DNA from: Aplysia californica
Taxonomy: Eukaryota; Mollusca; Gastropoda; Aplysiida; Aplysiidae
Direction of reading: 5' to 3'
Length of the DNA: 64,000 nt
Assembly: GCF_000002075.1 (NCBI RefSeq)
Contig: NW_004797810.1
Location: 203,134-267,133 of the forward strand
The position numbers and the translations under genes are program-made. This document shows, piece after piece, positions 58,290 to 64,000 of the stretch. The notes beneath the pieces were generated by a model. It did no database searches. It was given only the letters and a program-made list of their open reading frames with translations, and was not told where the DNA came from. Positions within the stretch are counted from its first letter, which is position 1. Every line of letters begins with the position of its first letter.

Positions 58290-58820
58290 TTAGTTTTAGT
58301 AGAGGTTTTACGGCGTTCGCAACTGCACAAGGTCATACGAGCGTCAAGGGGTGTATGTCAACAGAGAAGTCCTTACAGGGAATAAGACTTACTCTGCTCA
58401 CCTCTCTAGCTTCAACAGCACAAAGTCCGCTTCGACTATCAAGGCACCCCGGAAATAGCGGGTCACAAGAGTGTAACAAACATACAAAAGAAGTAGAAGA
58501 AAGTGACGATAGTAAGGATTAGGAAAGAAAAAGCAACAATTTCATTTTGTAGTTCAGGCACATTTATGAGCATGACATTGTTGGGTCAGCCCATTTACAA
58601 TTCTACTGTGCATTAGAACCAGAATTGTCCCCCCTTTGGGAATGGCCTGAAGACACTTCAGTCAGTGGCACCACCCCGCGGGGATGAATATCGACTTTCC
58701 GAAGAGGATTTGAGAAGAGATACAAGCCTCTCCAATAAAAGCTAGAGTAAGAGGGAGAAGGAGAGCAAAATAGAGAGAAAGAGTGAGAGGGGAGGAGATA
58801 GGAAGGACAAAACATACTAG
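58290..58820 (-). repeat. SINE-like repeat with the shared 3' tail
   Basis: The reverse strand ends CTCGTATGACCTTGTGCAGT followed by TTGCGAACGCCGTAAAACC, the tail common to SINE 1. The upstream body differs from SINE 1 (TTGTTACACTCTTGTGACCC, similar to the 12360-12725 block). The 5' limit is uncertain. Confidence 0.5.
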
Positions 58821-59601
58821 TATGGCCTCACTATCTTGTTAAACTGCAGCGCACACAAACAACAAAGTCCGACTCACTATATTACGCTCTAATTTTCACA
58901 CAATCATCAAAACAAACGTTTCTGTGATGTTAGTCTGTCAGAAAATGTCATGGTAAAACATTTTAAAAAATAAGAAATGTACTTAAGGATTATGTAACTT
59001 GAAAGTACACCAATTAAGTGAAGAACACTGAAAAGGCTTGAAATTTCAAGATGGTTTACAGTAACATATTTGTATAAAACAAATTCAAAGATTTGAGTCA
59101 AGACAAATTTGTAAGTAATAAATCCTGCAGCTCAAAAACCTTCAAATTTAACAGGATAGAATAAGGAGAAAAGTGAGCGCATCAGCTGCCTGCACTGTGC
59201 TCGAGATATAACCGTAAAAAGTATGTTACTCGAGATGCCACACATACCCAGCGACAGGATAGACTTTTCTAGGTCCCATTAGACCTGTGATGGGTTCTTT
59301 TTTTTGTTTCCCTCTCCTCCTATATTCTTAAGTTAGTTCCTCACCCATACTATGACTTCAAAGCCCCTTGGCTCAATAAAGGCATATTTTTTTATCTCTA
59401 GCCAATACATGCATTGAAATTATTATATAACTGTCATATGGGCCTATTTATATTAGACAAATTACGTTTGAAAAAAATTCAAGCAAAAGGAAATATAATA
59501 AAATTACGAGTGAAAGGGAAAAAATAATAAAATGTGTATCTTTCGAAACATTTAAAGTTTTATTGCACATGTAGAAAACAAATTCTTCAAAGCTTATGAA
59601 C

Positions 59602-60024
59602 GTGGTGGAATCAGGCACTGGTCAATTTTACGGCAAATGGGGTTATAGGTATCATCTGAAAGCCTGTTCATTTGCCTTCCTTTTGGTGAAAAAAATAATC
59701 ATCCATGTTGAATAGAAGTAGAAATATTTGTGATTGAAAGAGGTCAAGGTTGTCTGGTTTCAGAGGCAAAATTACAGAGAAAAAGGCCGCCAAAGTTTAG
59801 TAACTTCCATAGCCTGAGAGTCCTTGGAAACTGAAAATTTAACATTTTTTGGTGCCTTTAATCAATGTTTTTCAGTAAAATCCTCACAAAAATGTGTTAT
59901 GAAATGGACATAAAAGGTATTGATCCAAAAAAAGAAAATTAGAAAAAAATTGCCTATCGGCCAAAACTTGCTTTTTTTGGGGGGGGGGGATTTCGTTATT
60001 TTGACGAGGGTCTGATTTCACCAC
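59602..60024 (+). mobile_element. MITE family M, copy 6
   Basis: Left end GTGGTGGAATCAGGCACTGG, right end TTTTGACGAGGGTCTGATTT followed by CACCAC. 423 bp, uninterrupted. It is the reference for the split copy 3. Confidence 0.87.
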
Positions 60025-63000
60025 TCACATGTCATTGCATCTTCTTAACAGCCACTGTCAACTTTTGTTTCCCAACATAAATGAAGAAAACCTCACAAGA
60101 AATTCAGTTCTTTCAACTCCCTTTGAGCTTAAAATGGAGCAGCAAGAGGACTGTAATATGGCAGAAGCAAATAGAAAATTCAATGTGTCGTCATTTCATA
60201 TTTTAACATGAACTGCAACAAGTCAGCAGAGGGATATGGAAAAAGAAACATTTTAAGTTTCATAGTAAACGTCAAAGCTTTTGTGTTTTCATTTATCTGA
60301 AATGTTGACTCTGAAAAGCTTGCTAAATGTCTTCCAACTGAGAAACAACCTTTCATAATAATAACTGAACAGACATGATGTGGATACAAATTTTTTTTTC
60401 AATTCTCATTTCAGTTCCAACTTCTAAATTTCACTAAATGCGACCAAATTTCTCTTTTTTTGCCAATATTCCAGCCATGCACATCTCATACCAAACAACT
60501 AAATCATTGCAATCAGGCTGCCCATGCCAGGTGACCTTGCTTTTACAAGTGGAATCTAAATGATTAGCATTGGCAAAATCTTTTCAGAACAAGAAGTTCA
60601 GTACCCAGGAAAAAACAGAGTCTTTAATATTCTTTTCATCTGGTGTGAATTCTTTTATTTACTGCAACTTGAAGTAGGATGTAAAACTATGTACAATACA
60701 TGATGATACAATTCATCTTATAGCTTACAAAAGACAAGTAACAGTGAACATGTATATGGACATTGACAGAAAAGTTACAAAATATTGTTTGACCTAGGAA
60801 TATCACATGCAACATCATTAGAGTATAAGAAGATCGTCAATAGTCTAAGAGCTTCCCCTGTCCTACCCCCAAACACCAGCACCCCCCCCTCCTTCAAGCT
60901 GTTGACAAATAGGGTAAAACAAAGAGCGAACCAACTGAGGGGACAGTGGTTTCTATGACCACCAAAACACCATAGACAACAGAAAGAATCCCAAACTGCT
61001 TAAATTTACAAAGAAAGAGCAAAGAGAAAAGGTACACCTTAATCAGTTACAAACTCTACAAAAAAACCCATAAAAACAGCTAGCTGACAAAGTTTTCAAC
61101 AACCAAATACTTCCCCATTCTCTTGCATGCCTGCCTTCTACGCTTTCAGTTGCCGTTTTGGAAGGAAGGACTGGGCTGAGGTTTAATCTCTGAATGGCTA
61201 TGACAGTGTTCCATTTTTTTCTTCCAGACTAAGATTCAAAGTTTCACAGCTAAAGCAATGTTTCTTACATTATCGGCCTTACACAATCACTCCTGTCTCT
61301 GTCTTAAACTGGAGTATTTCTGCACTCCAGTTCTCTTCATACTCAAGTTTTGTGAAACCAAATAATGAGACTGCTGACCACAGATTCGTTCAACAAACCA
61401 AGCACTATTTCACAGCAAATCAACTGGCCATAAATTAGATGCTCTCCACACTCAACAGAACTTACAGAAGAATAAGTTTAAAATAATAAACTTACATATG
61501 AGCTCAAATGCCCCATAACTTCATCTTGCTAAATCAAAACTGAAACATCAAAGCTCATTATAAAGCTACGGTCAAGTCATCCCAGATTCCCTGTAACTGT
61601 GAAATCACTGAAATTGATGGAGCCCCAGCCAACCAAAAAAAAGCAACAGTCGGTAATGAAACTCCACCAAACAAACCAAAATACTGAAAAACAAAGAATC
61701 TTGTCACTGTCAGGTCATGATACACTCCACTGTTGTTTTAGAAGTCCAATAAGGAATATCTTGCAAAGCATTCAGTTTTCAACAAAAAAGTAGCCACACA
61801 GGAATTTGAATGCTTTGAAGGACAATCAAAATCTTACAGAACAGAACTGCAGCAAGACATTGCATAATAACTTAAAGGAACATCAAAACTTCTGCCTCAG
61901 ACAATGTCAATTGACAAAAACCATGGGAGAAACTGTCTCCTGCCAACAAAGTGACAACTAACCATAAAAATGCAAGCCGCAAAATACTCAATGAAAAACA
62001 ACTCTAGTAATCCTGATGAGGTCTTTAATTGGCAAAGCAATGTACATACAAATTAGAGTAACAGTTGTCAAAGCAGGTGCCTTCTACAGAAAAAAATCCT
62101 AATACAGCTACAAGAAATATGAGGCAGAAAGTGCTTCGTGTTCCATTTGCAGTGCAGAAACAACAAGAAAGTATTTTTGCATGACTTCATCCAAATTCCT
62201 TTCTTCCTTCGTGAACTACAAGTTTCTTTTACTGTACAAAATACATCCAGTCAAATTCTACCTTACTTTTTTAAAACTAATCCATGATTCATGCAAGTCA
62301 AACATCTCAATCTGTAACTTGTTCCCAAAATCCCGCCAAACGGTTAAAGAGGTTAAATCTATGAGTATGTTTGGCTACTTATGGCCAAGAAGGCAATTTG
62401 TTTGCGAGCACATTACAATAGGAACAAGAGGGACAATGAGGCAGACTCTGCACTTAAAAAAACACTGATATCGTCAAAGTAGCACTACATCTGTGAAACA
62501 CTTCTCTTGTTTTCATTCATTCATAGCAGAAATTGCAACTTTAGCAAAGAGTAGAAATTTCTCTCTGTGGTTGAATTAATTGGGAAAATGATATCGTAAT
62601 CAGGAACCCAGGAAATGCAGTCTGAATTCAGGACTTTCTCGTTAAAACCAGGAAGGTTGGTAGGTCTGCATCCAGCACTTTCTGATAGTATTACAGGTAG
62701 AATTCCTGACATAGAGAATGTGATGACACATAGCTTAACTGAAAAACTATTTAGAACTAGCAGCATTACTACAATTCTGAGTCGAGCAGTGCAATGGCAT
62801 CATTAACTGTTCGTATAGTGCCAGGCATAATGTACAAAGCGTTTCACATAAATTCCGGGTGCATAGAAAAAAGTTAAACCTGATGTGGCTTTCAAACAAG
62901 AATACGACATACCTAAAGTAAGGAAGACAAGGAAATCAAATGGAGTCATGACAGAAAGGTGATATCATTCTGAGTTTCTGAAAAATGAGCACTATCTCCA

Positions 63001-63321
63001 CTCTCATACTAAAGAAGTACCTACCTTTGGGCTGCTACCTGAATCTAGAGAGACTTCCCCAACTCACTAGGCTGCATTATGGAGAAGAAAAAAAAGAAAA
63101 GAAAACCAAAGAAAACAAATTTTAGGTGTTGGTCATCACCAACGTGAAAACTACTACTGCTGGCTCTAGCTCATAAGCTGTTCCCACTGCAGGTTTCTTT
63201 TAGTTGCATCATCTGTCTGCACATCCTTTTGGCTTGAAGACTCAAGACGAGGCAGTTCCATCATTCCGTCTGCTTCATCTGACCACAAAGCACATCCCCA
63301 GGCCTGTAGCTAAGATGACCA

Positions 63322-63378
63322 TCACCATAAATGAATCTCTCTGATCTCCCCGATAATCTGGCTAGCTCGCTGCAAGGC
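63322..63378 (-). CDS. Possible C-terminal coding end of the convergent gene
   Basis: From the putative acceptor, one frame reads ALQRASQIIGEIREIHLW and stops (TGA at 63324-63322). A second frame starting one base later is open for 35 codons and includes ERFIYGDGHLSYRPGDVLC. I recognise neither, and the right frame depends on the upstream exon, which lies outside the window. Confidence 0.25.
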   Translation of the reverse strand, partial: ALQRASQIIGEIREIHLW

Positions 63379-64000
63379 CTGGAACATAGAATATGAGAAG
63401 AAAAGACTGGGTTTTAAAAGACCAAAATGCTCAATTTTTTCCTTGCGACAATACTGACACAGGTAAGAATAAACCAACTGCATTTTTAAAAAATTAACAG
63501 TTTATATATATAGACATATGACTCACAAAACTTCTAATAAACTAGCCAGAGATATATTTTAAATAAGTGTCCACACAACAACAAAAAAAAAAAACTTTCA
63601 CAAGCATCACTGCCGTACTTTGTTGCTTAAAATGAGTCTGCACTGCAACAGAAAATTTTCACTGAGAAAATATTTGAACAAGGGCAATGAAGAAAAGTAC
63701 AAATATCAAAACAAAACAGTGCCTATCTACTATTTGTATTTTAATTCAGTTCGATCGTGCCCAAATCTGGCTGAAAGCACCCTGTCACACTATTTTGACC
63801 TTATTTGTAGTTACTGTTACTGAAAACTATCTATCAAAATGTATGAACCTTATATATTTTTATAAATGTCATTATGCCATTTAACAGAACATCTGACGGA
63901 TTTTAGTATAAGACAAAGTGGCAAAAAAATGATAGCTGCTGACATGGCTCTGAGAGGGGTGGGGGGTTTTAAAATTTGTTTTTTTTTCTAATAAAGTATT

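Larger units (their letters stand above)
55262..63378 (-). other. Probable 3' UTR / last exon of a convergent gene
   Basis: No host coding exon is visible for 8 kb. The reverse strand is T-rich, mirroring the GRDP 3' UTR on the other strand. A pyrimidine-rich tract ending TATGTTCCAG precedes 63378 on the reverse strand. It contains (CA)n at 57049-57100 and two MITE M copies. Several alternative AATAAA sites exist on this strand, so the true mRNA may be shorter. Confidence 0.35.

Overview
The window is invertebrate animal nuclear DNA. It is AT-rich, intron-rich, full of microsatellites and decayed transposons, and holds two 100-base assembly gaps. The tRNA-derived SINEs with a CTCATATGACCTTATGCAGTTG-type tail, the many CTAGATCTAGATCT stretches and the mix of hAT, pogo/Tigger, Harbinger-like and TTAA-flanked elements look like a mollusc, most likely a gastropod. 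That assignment is inference from repeat style.

Only one host protein-coding gene can be reconstructed with confidence. It lies on the + strand and covers most of the window: 11 coding exons from 8300 to 42872, all with GT/AG borders and matching phases, encoding 800 residues. It is an animal member of the GRDP-like family (glycine-rich domain-containing protein, DUF1399/PF07173), better known from plants. Two copies of a W-H-x-H-x3-P-x2-Y motif sit in exons 1 and 3, a beta-rich middle follows, and the last exon encodes a Gly/Cys/Asp-rich tail. The 3' UTR may be very long: AATAAA signals lie at 43778, 46276 and 53957.

Upstream, 1-8200 is intergenic or upstream-intron DNA built of repeats: a hAT element with a decayed transposase (29-2163), a Harbinger-like MITE (2250-2888), a 37-bp tandem repeat with a palindromic core (4540-4670 and 6476-6529), and a TTAA-flanked MITE nested in an older repeat (6666-7352). 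Introns 1-10 hold most of the mobile DNA: a nested stack in intron 4 (15225-20714), a nested stack in intron 6 (22063-25830), a pogo-type MITE (26083-26903), a LINE RNase H remnant and a Tigger remnant (intron 7), SINEs (introns 2, 8 and 9), and a second LINE (intron 9). A MITE family with six copies recurs across the window, and two of its copies were split by later insertions.

Right of the gene, a pogo-like MITE (54305-55159) separates the + strand gene from a probable convergent - strand transcript. Its last exon may start at 63378 and run to a reverse-strand AATAAA near 55256; only a short C-terminal coding stretch, of unknown identity, is visible. The T-rich bias changes strand at about 54-55 kb, which fits two converging long 3' UTRs.

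No operon, CRISPR array, true tRNA or rRNA gene was found. The points most worth following are the GRDP protein with its Cys-Gly tail, the palindromic 37-bp repeat, the layered insertions that give a relative-age series, and a decayed transposon with a DUF7869-like protein whose superfamily I cannot name.
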